From contig NW_024037074.1 of the NCBI RefSeq assembly GCF_015706575.1, positions 28,261,334 through 28,325,333 of the forward strand: a stretch of DNA of 64,000 nt, given 5' to 3'. The notes beneath the pieces are model-generated. The model searched no databases. It was not told the DNA's origin and saw nothing but the letters and a program-made list of their open reading frames with translations. The first letter of the stretch is position 1. Every line of letters starts with the position of its first letter. The stretch is from Patiria miniata (Eukaryota; Echinodermata; Asteroidea; Valvatida; Asterinidae). A program made the translations under genes and the position numbers. Of this stretch, positions 12,479-24,715 are shown piece by piece.

Positions 12479-13256
12479 ATCAGGCTATTGAAGGCTAGTG
12501 TTTTCCAAGGAAAGAAGTTTGTTGCACATAGTTGGATCAAAGCAGTTGGGTAAGTTTGGGATTAGGTTTGATTAGGCGAGGGTCAACATTGGAGCTGGCA
12601 TAATTATGTGTTTGGCTTTAGGTACAGGTTGGGTTCAATAAGCGGAGGTGGGAGGGCCTCAATTAGCGAGGAGGGGGTTCTGCAGGTGCAAGGTCGATTG
12701 CATGCCGAGTAGTTGGCCGGGCCGGGCGCACGTTTGACTAGTGGATGGGGATAGATAAATGGTTATATTTAAGTTGCCTTTGGGATCGGCTGCAATCTGC
12801 AAAATAAGTATACTTCATCGTAAGAGGGCGGCAACTGTACATGCACCTGATATATTACTACGCCTTCGTTTTTACATCAAAAATGTAGACTGCATAACCT
12901 GAATACAAAATACTAGCCACCAAATGCGTGGCTCCATTCAATTACACGAAGCGCAAAACAAACACTAATTGAATCACGAATGGCCGGTGCACGTCATTAT
13001 TCTATCCACCAATCATAGTTAGTCACCCAACAAGTCGGTGACCACAAGTGAGTGGTCTGTGAATGACAGGTGCCAATCACAATCCACGTGTTTGAATGTA
13101 TCACCGACATCCATACAGTCATTCCTCCAATTAGATGCGTCTATTTGAGTGTCGGTGATACAAGCTTCGGGTTTAAAGTGTAGCAATGTAACACACCATT
13201 TCCGTCTTATTAATATGAAGCGAATCAGTGATGTGTGATTGACAGCGCGCAGGGGG

Positions 13257-13422
13257 CCAATCATCAACCGGGCTTGCAAGTTCCTCAGTCACTGCTCGGG
13301 AAATCGACGTCAATATTTAAGTCACAAACTGCCGGCTCACTCCTCACAACGACCGCAGCTCATGTTCACGTTCAGACGACAACCCGAGAGAACTGTTTGC
13401 AAGATCGAACAAGAATTGCACG
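13257..13422 (+). promoter_or_regulatory. Promoter and non-coding exon 1 of C1q gene 2
   Basis: CCAAT at 13257-13261, TATTTAA at 13314-13320, and an exon ending at 13422 before GTGAGT. The upstream ORF starts at ATG 13362, has the same 20-codon length to the splice junction as in unit A, and stops in exon 2 after 32 codons in total. Confidence 0.67.
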
Positions 13423-14548
13423 GTGAGTGTTTGAAACAATCTTTGACGATAATTCTGCAAACTTTGGGATTGATCTTTGGTGCTATATGACATTGACACA
13501 AATTTGATCATAGGAAAAACGGCGAGATATAAATATTTCCGACCATGATGATCCCGTTTTTATACTGTAACTCGATAACTTATCGATATTGGTACTTGAA
13601 TCATAACCAGCTATTATGTTGTATAGACTATAGGTGAATTAGCTCTTAGTCTGAACAGTTGATGCGGATTCAAGCCAACACTTTGCGTGGCCAAATTGTC
13701 AGGCAATAAAAGCTATAGAATAAAAATCGTGTTTTTTCTATTTTGTTCGGAATAAGGAATTCCTGTCTGGCAATACACTTACATGGTGCACTCTCGACGC
13801 ACAGTAATTGCCCAAATACTGAAGTGTGAAAAACAACACTATGAATTCATGGAAGTTTATACTTTTTATTGTCATTCAGATTCGCCAGTTTTCCAGTCAA
13901 ACCTGGAGTGTATTACATCAAGTTCATTTTTGTTATTGAAGTTCACGCACTTACACAATATTATTCAGATGAAAAATGTAAACCTGTTTGAGTTCAAAGA
14001 AAGCAATCTTGTGGAAGCTCGGCACTTGACCCATAATATCTGTATGATCAATCACCCCCTTTGTTTTCTTGCTAGTTTTCCCTGTTTATTGTATTAACCA
14101 TAAAATCCCGATGCGATGCGCTTACATTTTTTTCCCTGCAATCACTCTAATTAATTCAGGATTAAAGGTTATGCGGAAGTTGGCCACGGAAGAACGTATA
14201 AAGGAAATCGTGACATCTCAAACATCCTGTCCTATGTGGTGTTATTGAAAATTGGGATAATCTCAATACCCTCTGCGCCTTGTTTTTAAATTGTGTCATT
14301 ACACTAGATCACGGTGCGTCATTCCAGTTTGATCACTATATAGGCCTGAACGTTAATACTTTCAAGCATTCAATGATAAAAATGCACTGGTCAGAATAGA
14401 CTAGAGGGCGCAAATACGAACGGACTGGATCATGATCACACACACATAGTTTTATTCAAGTTCAAATTGCTTTATCAATTAACAAAAGCCCATTGCAACT
14501 GATGTTTGTACAAATTATTTGTGCCATCTGCTCTGCTGTCCGACTTCA

Positions 14549-14907
14549 TTAGGAGTGCCGTGGCCTCGTGGTTAAGGGCATAGAATTCGTTTTCTGCGGG
14601 TAATTCTGCGAGTTGGGGGTTCGAGTCCAGCTAGGGGTTATGGTGCGTGTGCCCTTTGGCGAGGCATTTTGTCACTCATTGCTTCTCTCCACCCAGGAGT
14701 AAATGGGTACATGTGAGGGCAGAGATGGTTATGTGATTGATTTAGCTTGCTTGCGCCTAACAGGCAGCATCGAGCTGTATACTCCTCAGGGAGCTGAGAT
14801 GGTATTTGGAATGTTTAATTGGCCCAATGATGGGGGAATAATAATACTGTTAGCGCCGTGATTTAGTTTACTAAAAAGGGCGTTCTTAAATGCCGATTAT
14901 TATTATT
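14549..14907 (+). mobile_element. tRNA-derived SINE (unit B only)
   Basis: Head with A box TGGCCTCGTGGTTAAGG (14560-14576) and B box GGTTCGAGTCC (14618-14628), a body with CAGGAGTAAATGGGTAC, and an (ATT)n tail. A short direct repeat ACTTCA flanks it (14543-14548 and 14908-14913). Unit A at 2145 shows the uninterrupted CCGACTTCAACG site. Typical of invertebrate tRNA SINEs that borrow LINE machinery. Confidence 0.82.
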
Positions 14908-15351
14908 ACTTCAACGTTTAAAGCACCAACTTTCCGATGAATTCAGCCATGTTTGCATGTAGGATTCCAATCAGCATTCTGTTGAACTGTAAAGATTTTC
15001 CTAGACACATTCATGGTTGACAAACAAAGTGGTGGCTGATGCTAATAGCCAAACCGGTGCGTTGATTTCCCACCACCGGGGAGCAAATCTTTTTGTAACG
15101 ACTGTAACTTAACTGCGGTAGTCCACCTGTAATATTTCCGCCACTATACTTCACTAGTATCAGATCGGTTTCCCATCTTTATGCAGAAAATAACTCAATA
15201 AATCATTTTTATCAATTGGTATTATTTTCCGCCAGCATTCTGTTTATATGTTGAAGATTACTTCCTTGAAATATGTGTTCATTCCTTTATACAAAATTAT
15301 TAAGAATCAAGTCATTTTATACTTTATAATTATCAGACAGTACCTTCAAGG

Positions 15352-15495
15352 GCGGATCCAGAGAGTTACTGCCGGCGGTGCAGGTTGTGCCGGGGAAAGG
15401 GTGTGGGTGTAAGGGCTCTCTCAAGTAAAATTTGGCCTTATTTCAAAACATTTAGGTCACTGCCTCCACACCCCCTGGATCAGCCACTGATCTTG
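15352..15495. mobile_element. Old MITE-like relic (unit B copy)
   Basis: Counterpart of 3424-3590: GGGCGGATCCAGAGAG at the left, shortened at the right (GGATCAGCCACTGATC). Confidence 0.35.
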
Positions 15496-16171
15496 CGAAA
15501 CTGCCGAATTTTATTGAACATGTGTTACTTTTGTAAACGTTTGCATGAATGTAAATTCCCGAGCAGGACTGAAATCAAAAGCACAATAAATTCAATGCAA
15601 AAATTACTTAAATTGCTTACTTTTTACGCGTATAGTGAAGATACCATTAAATATTTTGATCATTCGCTAAATTCAACTGAATTTGAAAAAGTTGCTAATT
15701 TGAAAGAAAGTGTTCAAATATTGAATAAGCAAGGTGTGAAATTGGACGGGAGGAAAAGCTATTTGAATGAATTATTTGCTGTTTTAAAAACTCACATAAT
15801 TGTGCTTTCAAAATCATTTTACTGACTTACTAGTGCCTAAAAAATACACACCATTTTTGGTAAAATGAATTTGAATAAAGGTTTTACTGATTGCGTTTCA
15901 ATGAATGCTATTTTCATGGAGCATTCAGTTTCCCAAGAATCTTCACAAAGCGACATTAAAACAGGTTGCCTTTTTTTTCTGGACGTATTTGGCCATGAAA
16001 ATACCGATCAAACAATCATTTTGACCGTTATTAATTAGTGAATAATTGTCCCCGTTTTCGAATGATGATTTATCAAAATGAAAAAAAAAAAACTCACAAT
16101 TGCATTAAATCGATTATAAAATTATTTAATCAAGTATAAATGTTACAGGTTTTCTTTTTTTTTTGTTTCAG

Positions 16172-16239
16172 CCTACACCGAATTCCTTATCATCTTTTTT
16201 TGGACCTGATCTTCAAGTTTTCAAGAGCGAACCATCGAG
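16172..16239 (+). other. Exon 2 (5' UTR) of C1q gene 2
   Basis: Acceptor TTTTGTTTCAG followed by CCTACACCGAATTCC, ending at CCATCGAG before GTCGTT. This is the counterpart of 4277-4344. The donor is weaker than in the other copies, so the 3' boundary is uncertain. Confidence 0.5.
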
Positions 16240-16613
16240 GTCGTTGAGGTCATGTCTAATTAGTTCTATCATGACTGTGACAAGGGCGGGCCGTCCCCAC
16301 AAAAAAAACCTGATGTGATTCGGTCTCTTTTCCTGACTTATATCGGCGAGCAAAAGTAATAACAAGCCCAATTATGTGGATTGTCTATCGTTGCCATGTC
16401 AACCCATTTAAAAAGAATCCACCTTTTCCTAATGAAAATGAAACTGCCATATCACTCCGAACACAATCTCCTAATAACGATTCCTCAGAAATATTATATA
16501 GACATGCATGTCTCTAAGACAAATCTTCAGTTTATGTTACATCATTATTTATTTAGTCATTAATGCTTTTGTTTTCAGTTTTATATATAGGTCTTATGTT
16601 GTTTTCTTTACAG

Positions 16614-17441
16614 ATGAAGATCTGCGTGGCCATCTTTCTGTCAATCGCCCTCTTTCTGGGTAACTCTGTCAAGCTCCGAGCTTCCGTTACCGGGCCAGTT
16701 CCCTTGGATGGCGATGGTCCTGCGTCTCAGGTGTGTCGGCAGTGCTGCCAGGGACCTGTTGCAATTCCCGGCATACCAGGTCTGCCCGGACCGGTGGGAC
16801 AGATGGGGCCGTACGGTCAGCCGGGGTCAAAGGGCGACAAGGGTGAGCCTGGACACAAAGGTGAGATTGGACAGATTGGACCTATGGGTGATCAGGGAGC
16901 ACCTGGGAACACTGGGTCTAAAGGTGATGATGGGATTGGCCTGCCTGGCAAGATAGGTCCGAGAGGACTACCTGGTTTTGTTGGAGGAACTGGCGTCAAA
17001 GGTCAGAAGGGTGAGACAGGGGAGACACCAGACGACTCCAACCAGCGGGTGGCATTCACCGTGGTGAGGACGAGCCACTCAGATACCTCTACGAGTCAAG
17101 ATACCCGTTTGCCATTCCAGCAGGCCGAGACCCTTCTGCCGGGTACCAGCTTCGATCTCGAGACCGGCACGTTCACCTGCAGTGTGCCGGGCACCTACGT
17201 ATTTACGTTTTCTGTTCTTAAGTATACCAACAGCGGCTACCTTAACATCCATCTTGTTAAAAACAACCACAAGGTGATTACAACCCATGGTACATCAAAT
17301 CAACAAGGTCAGTTGTCTGGTAGCGCGGTAATGGTCCTGCAGCGAGGAGACACGGTGTATCTTACCATGTACGGTAGGGCGCAGGGTACTTCGACCTATC
17401 ACTACACCTCATTCAGTGGCTTCCTCCTTTTCTCCGAATAA
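16614..17441 (+). CDS. Secreted collagen/C1q-domain protein, gene 2
   Basis: 275 residues, starting at the ATG that abuts the intron acceptor. Signal peptide, Cys cluster (VCRQCC), collagen stalk and C1q head are in the same order as gene 1. The stalk differs by short in-frame changes: a longer, charged GDKGEPGHKGE stretch and a shorter segment before VKGQKGE, leaving total length unchanged. Head differences from gene 1 sit in the same few places, for example KYTNSGYLNIHLVKNNHK and GRAQGTSTYHY. No damage is seen. Expression and ligand are unknown. Confidence 0.92.
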   Translation: MKICVAIFLSIALFLGNSVKLRASVTGPVPLDGDGPASQVCRQCCQGPVAIPGIPGLPGPVGQMGPYGQPGSKGDKGEPGHKGEIGQIGPMGDQGAPGNTGSKGDDGIGLPGKIGPRGLPGFVGGTGVKGQKGETGETPDDSNQRVAFTVVRTSHSDTSTSQDTRLPFQQAETLLPGTSFDLETGTFTCSVPGTYVFTFSVLKYTNSGYLNIHLVKNNHKVITTHGTSNQQGQLSGSAVMVLQRGDTVYLTMYGRAQGTSTYHYTSFSGFLLFSE

Positions 17442-17444
17442 GTG

Positions 17445-18122
17445 TATAATTAAATAAATAGAATCAAATCACAACGCATAAATATACAGGAGCAGTGCTG
17501 CATTTTTTTGGTTTCGCTTTCCATTTTGCCACAACAGTATAAACCAATGAATTAAAAGAAAAATATTCAATGTCATGATAATAAGAAAGATACTTGATTC
17601 TTAATACAAAGCATTTTACATTCAAGTATCAAAACGCTTTACAAGACATCAAAACTGCGTAAAAAAAACCAGTCATAATTAAAAAGAAGTTAAATATATG
17701 ACTTTTGAAAAAGAAAGTTTTAGCTGTGATTAAAAAAACCCTTCAAATTCATTATTTTTTGCTCAAAAAACGCGGAAGTCTGCACGGTCACTGTATGCCT
17801 TGCCAGGCTTTGGACGAACTTTAGGAAGGTTAAACTGAACCCCATCACAGCTTTAGTACGAATGTTAAACGCGTGAACTGATATTTACTCTGTGAAGTAC
17901 CGTAGCGCTGCCTCACCATGGCGGATAGGTTTGAAAAGTACTGAAGTATCTTGAATTCATTCTGCACCGTAACCGAGAGCCAACGTAGTTTCTGAAGTAC
18001 GAGCGTACGACCCTTCCTTCTGCATATATGTTGTTATTTCTTAAACTGGTAATCGTACGAAAAAAAAAAAAAACAGTTACAATAGTCTGTCTTGGGAGTA
18101 ACAAATGCATGTATTAAAACAG
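17445..18122. other. 3' flank of gene 2
   Basis: Same block as 5575-6394. The strong-context ATG at 17918 is present, but its frame is closed early by a TGA compared with units C and E. No gene is supported. Confidence 0.5.
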
Positions 18123-18132
18123 TAATGTTGTT

Positions 18133-18222
18133 AATTCAAATTAGGTTTTGCCCTTCACCGACGTTTAGGCAAAACCTAATTTGATTTATATCACCCCGAC
18201 GCAAACTTCCATCTTATAATAA
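18133..18222. mobile_element. 90-bp hairpin insert with 10-bp target duplication
   Basis: Inserted only in unit B between direct repeats TAATGTTGTT (18123-18132 and 18223-18232). Its left part is a perfect 16-bp inverted repeat (18137-18152 and 18168-18183, arm CAAATTAGGTTTTGCC) with a 15-nt loop. The right part ends in CTTATAATAA. A long duplication plus an A-rich 3' end suggests a retroposed short RNA or SINE tail, not a MITE. Confidence 0.55.
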
Positions 18223-19948
18223 TAATGTTGTTGTTTTTTCAGTTGCATTTCCGATACCGTATACAGCTAGAGATTAAATGAAGTCTGGTGATATCATTTA
18301 TTTATCCTCGAAAACTGTTTTTCTTGAAAAAAAAAAGAGTTTCAAATTGCGCCACAGTGAACCAAGAACTCTCAACTTTTGTTAAACACTTTATTTTGTA
18401 TCCTATGTTATACATGTGTAATTGAGTTTTGGTTTCATGTTGAAAGTTGAGTTTTAGAGCTTTCACTATGATGAAATTGTTTACAATTTAATGCAATTTG
18501 AGTTAATAATGTGACACTATATCAGTAGATTACGCAATTATGATTCTATAGTATATATTTGATTCTAAGAAACATTTTTTTCCAAGTATACATTTGAGGA
18601 TGTGCTCTGTTTAACAGCTTAACTAAATTAGGCACAGAAATTAATCATATAACATTTAATCAGTATCGAATATGAATACTCAAAAACTGTATTTTGAACA
18701 TTACTTTAATTGAACATTTAGCTTTTAACAATGTGAAAAACCTTGTCTAACTCGTAATACATTCCATCGAATTCCTCTCAGGAAAGTAAAATTACAGAGA
18801 AATTTTGACCGTTTACTGAAGACAGTCAGTAAAATCGTTTGTCGTTGAAATGAACGAGCAAATCCCAGTCTGAATCTTACGCATAAAATAATTTCTTATT
18901 AAGGACTTAAATCTGTCATTATAGTTAACAATTCTAAACCTTTGATATCACAAATTATTGCGAACAGAGTCAGTTAATTACCTGTATTTTTGTCCAAATG
19001 TGTTTGTTTTGACTTCTAGATTTTGGGATCGTGTTAATGAAATGCCGGGTTAACATTTGTTGAGGATGGATGGGGTGGAGGATGAATGAATAGTGGTGTC
19101 GAGGGGGTTAGGGATTGAAGATGAGGGGCGGGGAGCAAAATATGATGCCGATTGTTACTTATCTTTCAATAATTCATCAAGAACAAAGAATGGCACGTAG
19201 ACGATGGTGTAGTCTACTTATCCCATTTACCCCACGGATTCTTAAAATGCTAAAACATGTAGACAGAACAAAATGAGAAACCAAAAATGCTGGATGTCAG
19301 GCCCATGTATCTTTGCCCCCCTCCCCCTCCCCCAACACAATTGGAAGCCAACCGACAGTGTTGTTCTGCATCCGCCTGTGAAGGGCAGGGTGTTCAGGTT
19401 GGCTTGGGTTTGAAGGGTGATAGAGATAAGGTGGTTGCGTTTCGCAGATTAATGGGAGATGGGTGAGAATGAGAGGGAGAGCATTGGTGAGAGAGGCTGA
19501 ATAGGGTGAAAGCTGTACGATTTCCTCATACGGTCATCTTACAAACGCCGGGTATGTTACGGACAGAGTCATCGCCACGTGCATGGGGGGGGGGGGGTGT
19601 GCAGGGGCGGATCCAGGAATTTTCGCAGGAGGGAGGGGTTCATCGGCAAAACAAATCTGAAATGCAGACAGGTTTTTATTCTCCGGACACTTGGCCGCCA
19701 AAAGGCGGACATTATTATTGTTACCAGTAAAACATGATCTTCCGCAATTTTTGAATATCCGTTGGCAGATTTATTTCAGTAAAAATAGCTTTGCTGTACG
19801 TTCCCATCGTGGTAAACCATGGACCCGGATGCGAATTTGCTTTTCCTTAACTACACCCACATGCATGGTTGTTTAGCGCCCTCTACGATACTTTTATGAT
19901 ACGTACGCAGGTATATAATTATAATTCCCCCCACATTTTTGCGAGCAG

Positions 19949-20012
19949 TAGGATAGCTCAGTCGATAGGGTTGTGATTTTGCATTGCGAGGTTGCAGGCT
20001 CGATTCAACGTG
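19949..20012 (+). mobile_element. tRNA-like SINE head
   Basis: GGATAGCTCAGTCGATAGGG resembles the 5' half and A box of a tRNA, and GGTTGCAGGCTCGATTC the T arm and B box, spaced as in a tRNA. The arms do not close into a full acceptor stem, so this is a SINE head or tRNA relic rather than a working tRNA. A second copy is at 63861 in unit E. Confidence 0.5.
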
Positions 20013-21004
20013 GTTTTGTCCCCGATTTTTTTTTCCAACCTTAGGCTTCAGAGGATATGTTGTTGAAGCGAAATTAAGTCCGAATTTCATTACATTCGAA
20101 TTTATTTCTTTTTTTCTAATTTAAACTTTCTTCTCACGTTCTTAGAAAAGTAAATTCCAAAACGCCATAGCGTACACCCAAGATGCGGATGACGTTTGGG
20201 AGAAAAACAAAATCGAGTCCATGCAGGATGGTAAAGGGTGCACACCAGTAAATAGGCCTAAACCCATCCGCCAAGTGCATGAAAGAAAGTTAAACCCTCA
20301 AAATATTCTATATTAGAGAGTTCTGAGAGCCATTCAATTGGGGATTTGAAGAGATAAGGCAATGAACCCTCTGGCCCGGACTTGGGGCTTCCAATTCTGA
20401 GCATTTTGGATGCAATTGGGCTCGAAAGTGGCGCTATTGTGTCATGTTGTGGAGGGATCGTTTTTGAAGATGGCTACTGTTCCACTTTGGGAGTAAGTAG
20501 GGGTCGCTTTTTTGGGCTAAGAATATCTCGGAAAGTCAATGATCAACCCACAAAAGAAATTAAAATAAAATAAAAGATGACACGTTGATTACCTTTTTTT
20601 CTGTGCTGCTATACCCGTGAGAGTTCTGAGTATTTTTACAAGAATTTTGAAGTATGGGCATTTAGCACTGGTGTCTATGGGAATTTTCATACAGGGCTGC
20701 ACCCCAAGACCTGTAAATCGACTCCCAAAGACATAAGTGATAACTACACGTACTTCCCGATTTTTGTTAGTAATACTCATGACTGTAGATCTCCAACACA
20801 TGGTGTTTGAAATTTTAATTGAATACAATGTAGTATTTCTTGAGTTGTTGCCCCCAAAACGAGTTAATTCTGTATTTCAAAATTAGAATTTCGTCCAGTG
20901 ATTTGTCATGATGACTGCGTAACATTACGAGATTTAATATTATGGGGAAACTGTCAAACAATGAAAAAATCATACATGTTTGACCGAAACAAATAGTATC
21001 TTAA

Positions 21005-21088
21005 CCCTAAAGGGGCCGGGTTATTTTGACCATCTCTCAGCCGGGGGGGGGGGGGCGGATTCCGCCCCCCCCCCCGGCCCCTTTAGGG
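21005..21088. mobile_element. 84-bp piggyBac-type MITE (TTAA target)
   Basis: TTAA at both sides (21001-21004 and 21089-21092), ends CCCTAAAGGGGCCGGG and its inverse. Units A (near 9175) and D (near 55580) show the single TTAAACGCG site. Its left 60 bases match the right end of the 3.83-kb element at 45798-49627, so the two belong to one family. Confidence 0.85.
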
Positions 21089-22744
21089 TTAAACGCGAAA
21101 AAAATACAAACCGAATGAAAACAGAAAGTCAACGTCCAAGAAATATGACACACGCAATAACCCGAGCCTACCAGGCTCAGATGTGTTAAGTTGTAAGTTC
21201 GGCTAGTAATCGGTCTTGATGTATTACTCATAAGGAGATTCTATTTCGCGAGATACCGTCAAACAACTAAATGCAAGTTTATTTCGAGAAAGGACGCGCT
21301 AAATAAAACTAGTGTTAAGTTCCATCAATAGAGGGGGCGCCTCAGAAAATAGTGGTCTCCACAAAGCGAGCAACTGCCAAGCCCCCATTGGCAAAAGCAA
21401 TACGCGTAAAACAATATGTGCGATTGTGCGATAGTGATTGTGGTGTGCCCCCCCTCCCCCAGCTGGTAATGTGGCCCCTCCCCCCCCCTCCCCCATGTCC
21501 GGAGCTGGCCATGGTGCTGCTCCTCAGACACTCAGGGTAAAACTAATTCCCGATAAATTTCTCTCATCCAAACTTCATTTAAGAAAATAAACGCTTGTTT
21601 CCGCTGTCATATGAAAATCAGACTCCTGTGAAAACTTATAACACCTTCACCCTAGTATTGGTTGAAATGTCTTACTTTGGTAAACGTATTTACCAAATTG
21701 AGTTCAATGTACAAGTTACCTAGATTGCACACTTGTTATGCGGGTAATGAAGATACCCTGAAACATGTTTATATTTTCGCTCAACTCAACCGGGTGCGAA
21801 AACGCTTGCCCGTGTTTAAGTGCATTTGAAAGAAAAAAATGCATTTTTGAATGAAGATGCTGCTTTAAAACTCACATAATTATGTCTTCTACAAACATTA
21901 TTGTGATTGACTTACTTACACCCTATTATTGGTTAAACTCTCTTGCGTGAGCTGTCACTCTACTAATTATCACCAGATAGACACGCACTATAATATTAAT
22001 GAGTCTGTATTTCATAGGGTCCTAAATTCACGCTACCCCGGATAGGAGACACCCCGGCGGAGACACTGCCCAATGCAGTATCATTTATTAATCCTCGGAA
22101 GGATTTGTTTTGGTTTTTTTCTAAAAAATAAACAAACAAAGCAATGAGTTTGAATTGCACCATAGTGGACCAATGACTCTTAAATATCATTATTGTTTTT
22201 TTTTTTCCTTGTGTGTCAAATTATTTTCTTTGGATTTTTAACGTGTTAAAAGTTTGGTCTTAGAGTTTAATTCTGAAGAAAAAATTGTTTACGATTTAAT
22301 GAAATTTTAATTGTTAATGTGACAATATCAGAGCATTGTTAAAATGCAGTTATAATTCTATTGCAAATGGTTATTTTATTGTACAAAAGGTGTTGTTTAT
22401 TTTCAAGTGCATTTATATTTCATAATATCTCTTTGTTTAACTGCTTAACTAATTTAGTAATATCACGTGATAGGATAAAAAAAAATCAATTCTAAAAAGC
22501 AAGGTTTTGAAAACTCTAGTTTTTTATCTTGTGGGACATACATGCCCCTTGTAATACACTCTGGAAGAATGAAATCGAATTCTCCGGAAAGTAGAATTGC
22601 AAAGACATTTTGAATATTAACTAAAAAATAATAAAGAAATCGTTTGTCGTCGAAATGAACGAGCAAATACCAATCTGGATCTTGTGAACAAATGTCTTAT
22701 TAAGCACTTAAATCAGTGATAATTATTAACAATTCTAGTCAATT

Positions 22745-22898
22745 TGCCGGAGGGAGAAAAACCGGCGGGCACGGAGAAAAAATCCTCGTGACACAGGAAA
22801 GAACCAACGCACAACTCTACTCACATGTGATCCGCGGCCAGGATTCGAACAGTGGTCACCTTGGTGAGAGGTGAGCAAAGTCAGGCACAAGCCGCCCA
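22745..22898 (-). mobile_element. tRNA-derived SINE, shared copy, shortened (unit B)
   Basis: Minus-strand head with B box GTTCGAATCC (22841-22850). The body is cut at about 22745, where unit spacer resumes. It is the same insertion as 10790-11122 in unit A. Confidence 0.55.
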
Positions 22899-23508
22899 AA
22901 ATGCTAGTATACCGTAGTCGGGAAAAATAATGAAGGAAAAATGAAACGCATCCCCACGCCTATCGATTCTGTAACGGCCAGCTCGCCGGGTATCAGGCCC
23001 TTTTACCTGCCCCCTTCCCCTCCACTCACAGCCTAACATAACTGGAAGCACATCGAGACTTTGGTTCTGTCCGCCGTTGAGGGGCAGGGTGTTCAGGTCG
23101 GGTTGAAGATTGTAAGACATTAATTAGGTGGTTGCGTCCTGCAGATTGATGGGAGATGGGTGTGATGGGGGGGGGGGGGAGTGGCAAAGCCTTGGTGAGT
23201 GAGGCTGGATAGGGTGAAAGTTGAACCCACGTCAGCTTACGGGTAGGTGTGTTAGGGGCAGGGTCGTTGCCAAGTGCAGCGGTGAGGTCTGAGTACCCGA
23301 TTTGGTAAAAATGGTCTTCGCACTGAACAAGCGGCCAGCTCCTACGGCCAGACGGCGTAGTACGGACGTCCTGTTCTCTTTGCCCTTGGTTATAGCTGTC
23401 TCAACAATCCCCCCCCCCCGTGATTTTTAAATATCCGATGGCAGATTTATTTTAGTTAAAATATTAGTGCTGTTCGTTCCCATCGTGGTCAAACTCATGG
23501 CCCAAGCC

Positions 23509-23858
23509 AAGGGCGGATCCAGAACACAATTTTTTTTTGGGGGGGGGCCCAAAAATGTTTTGGACCCCCCAAAAAGTGGGTCAAAAAAATTACGGCGTGG
23601 GGTTCGGGGCCCGCTTAAGGGCCCCGAAAATATTTTGGATTCTAGATGCTTTGTGGTGCGATCTGAGGCAATTTCTGACCACTTTAACCAATGTTTTTTT
23701 GAGGAAAAGATGGTGGTGTACTCTTTGCCTGCCTTTATTGGGATGTCACATAAAAAGAAAAGAAATGGTCTCGGGTTTTTTTGGGTTTTTTTTTGGGGGG
23801 GGGGGGAGGGGGCATGGCCCCCTTTGCCCCCCCCCCCCCCCCCTGGATTCGCCCTCTG
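23509..23858. mobile_element. hAT-like MITE (unit B only)
   Basis: 350 bp. Inverted ends AAGGGCGGATCCAG and CTGGATTCGCCCTCTG, flanked by an 8-bp repeat CCCAAGCC/TCCAAGCC (23501-23508 and 23859-23866, one mismatch). Units A and C have a continuous site. An 8-bp duplication suggests hAT; no transposase is present. Long C and G runs lie inside. Confidence 0.65.
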
Positions 23859-24715
23859 TCCAAGCCGGATGTTGAGATACGATACGTCACTTCAAACTCA
23901 GTGGCGTCAGCCGGAAAGCTATAGGGAGGGCGTGCCTCGACCACTCAGGCCTGCCTGGGATTTGGGGGAGGCGCTTAACTCTTTGAATGCTTCCTCCAGA
24001 AGATGAGTAGTCTAAATGAAGGTCCCTTTAATGAACCACGCCAATGAGTAATACTTCGCGGCGTAATATTTCTCGAAAATACTAGGTTCGAAAACGACAC
24101 ACCCTAGATAGTATAAGAATAGGTACTGTTTGGAATTATTGGCAGTATTGTTGCGCTAGAAATAAGGCACACTCAGGGGCACACTTAGTGATTATTTTGG
24201 GCTCTCGGTAGAATAATGGCCACCGTCTTTTCAAATTTTCTCAGTAGGTATTCTTATAGGCCGGCCTATTTTAGCGGGGAAAACTGTTAATTGTCATCAG
24301 CAGAAAATTGATGAGTGAATTACTAAAAACAGTGGCACTCGGTAGGTTATCCAATGAAAAACAGATGTCACGACACGACTGTTAATGTTGTAAAAATAGA
24401 TTTACTCTCTCTCTCTTTCTTCCTGTCGACGAAACTATTAATAGAAAGGGGAGCAACAGCACTCTAGTATTAAATAAGCACCCACGCCCCTTCTTCGCCT
24501 CGGCATATTGGTTAGGGATCCGTCGTTGGCTGCCCAGGGTGGTTAGGAGGGGTAAGGGATGGTGGGGCAGGGGCTTCAATATGGGGATTCGTGCTTGGCT
24601 TGGAGATCAGGCTTTTGGAGGCTAGTGTTTCCTAAGGAAAGAAGTTTGTTGCACATGGTAGGATCCAAACAGTTGGGGTAAGTTTGGGATTAGGTTAGAT
24701 AAGGCGAGGGTCAAG

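Larger units (their letters stand above)
13423..16171. other. Intron 1 of gene 2
   Basis: Diverged copy of unit A intron 1, with a unit-specific SINE at 14549-14907. No exon is supported inside it. Confidence 0.6.
12479..24605. repeat. Tandem segmental duplication, unit B
   Basis: Second copy of the roughly 12-kb unit with the same landmark order as unit A. Unit-specific insertions are a tRNA-SINE (14549-14907), a 90-bp hairpin insert (18133-18222), an 84-bp TTAA MITE (21005-21088) and a hAT-like MITE (23509-23858). All are absent from unit A at the matching positions. Confidence 0.88.
18233..24605. other. Spacer of unit B
   Basis: Copy of the unit A spacer with the same internal old duplication. 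It holds the elements listed separately and no supported gene. A long G-run at 23168 and C-runs near 23410 and 23830 are the weak points for assembly. Confidence 0.5.

Noticed and set aside
19949-20012. Functional tRNA gene
   Set aside because: A- and B-box-like words are present, but the acceptor stem does not pair and the unit E copy is further decayed. A SINE head is more likely.
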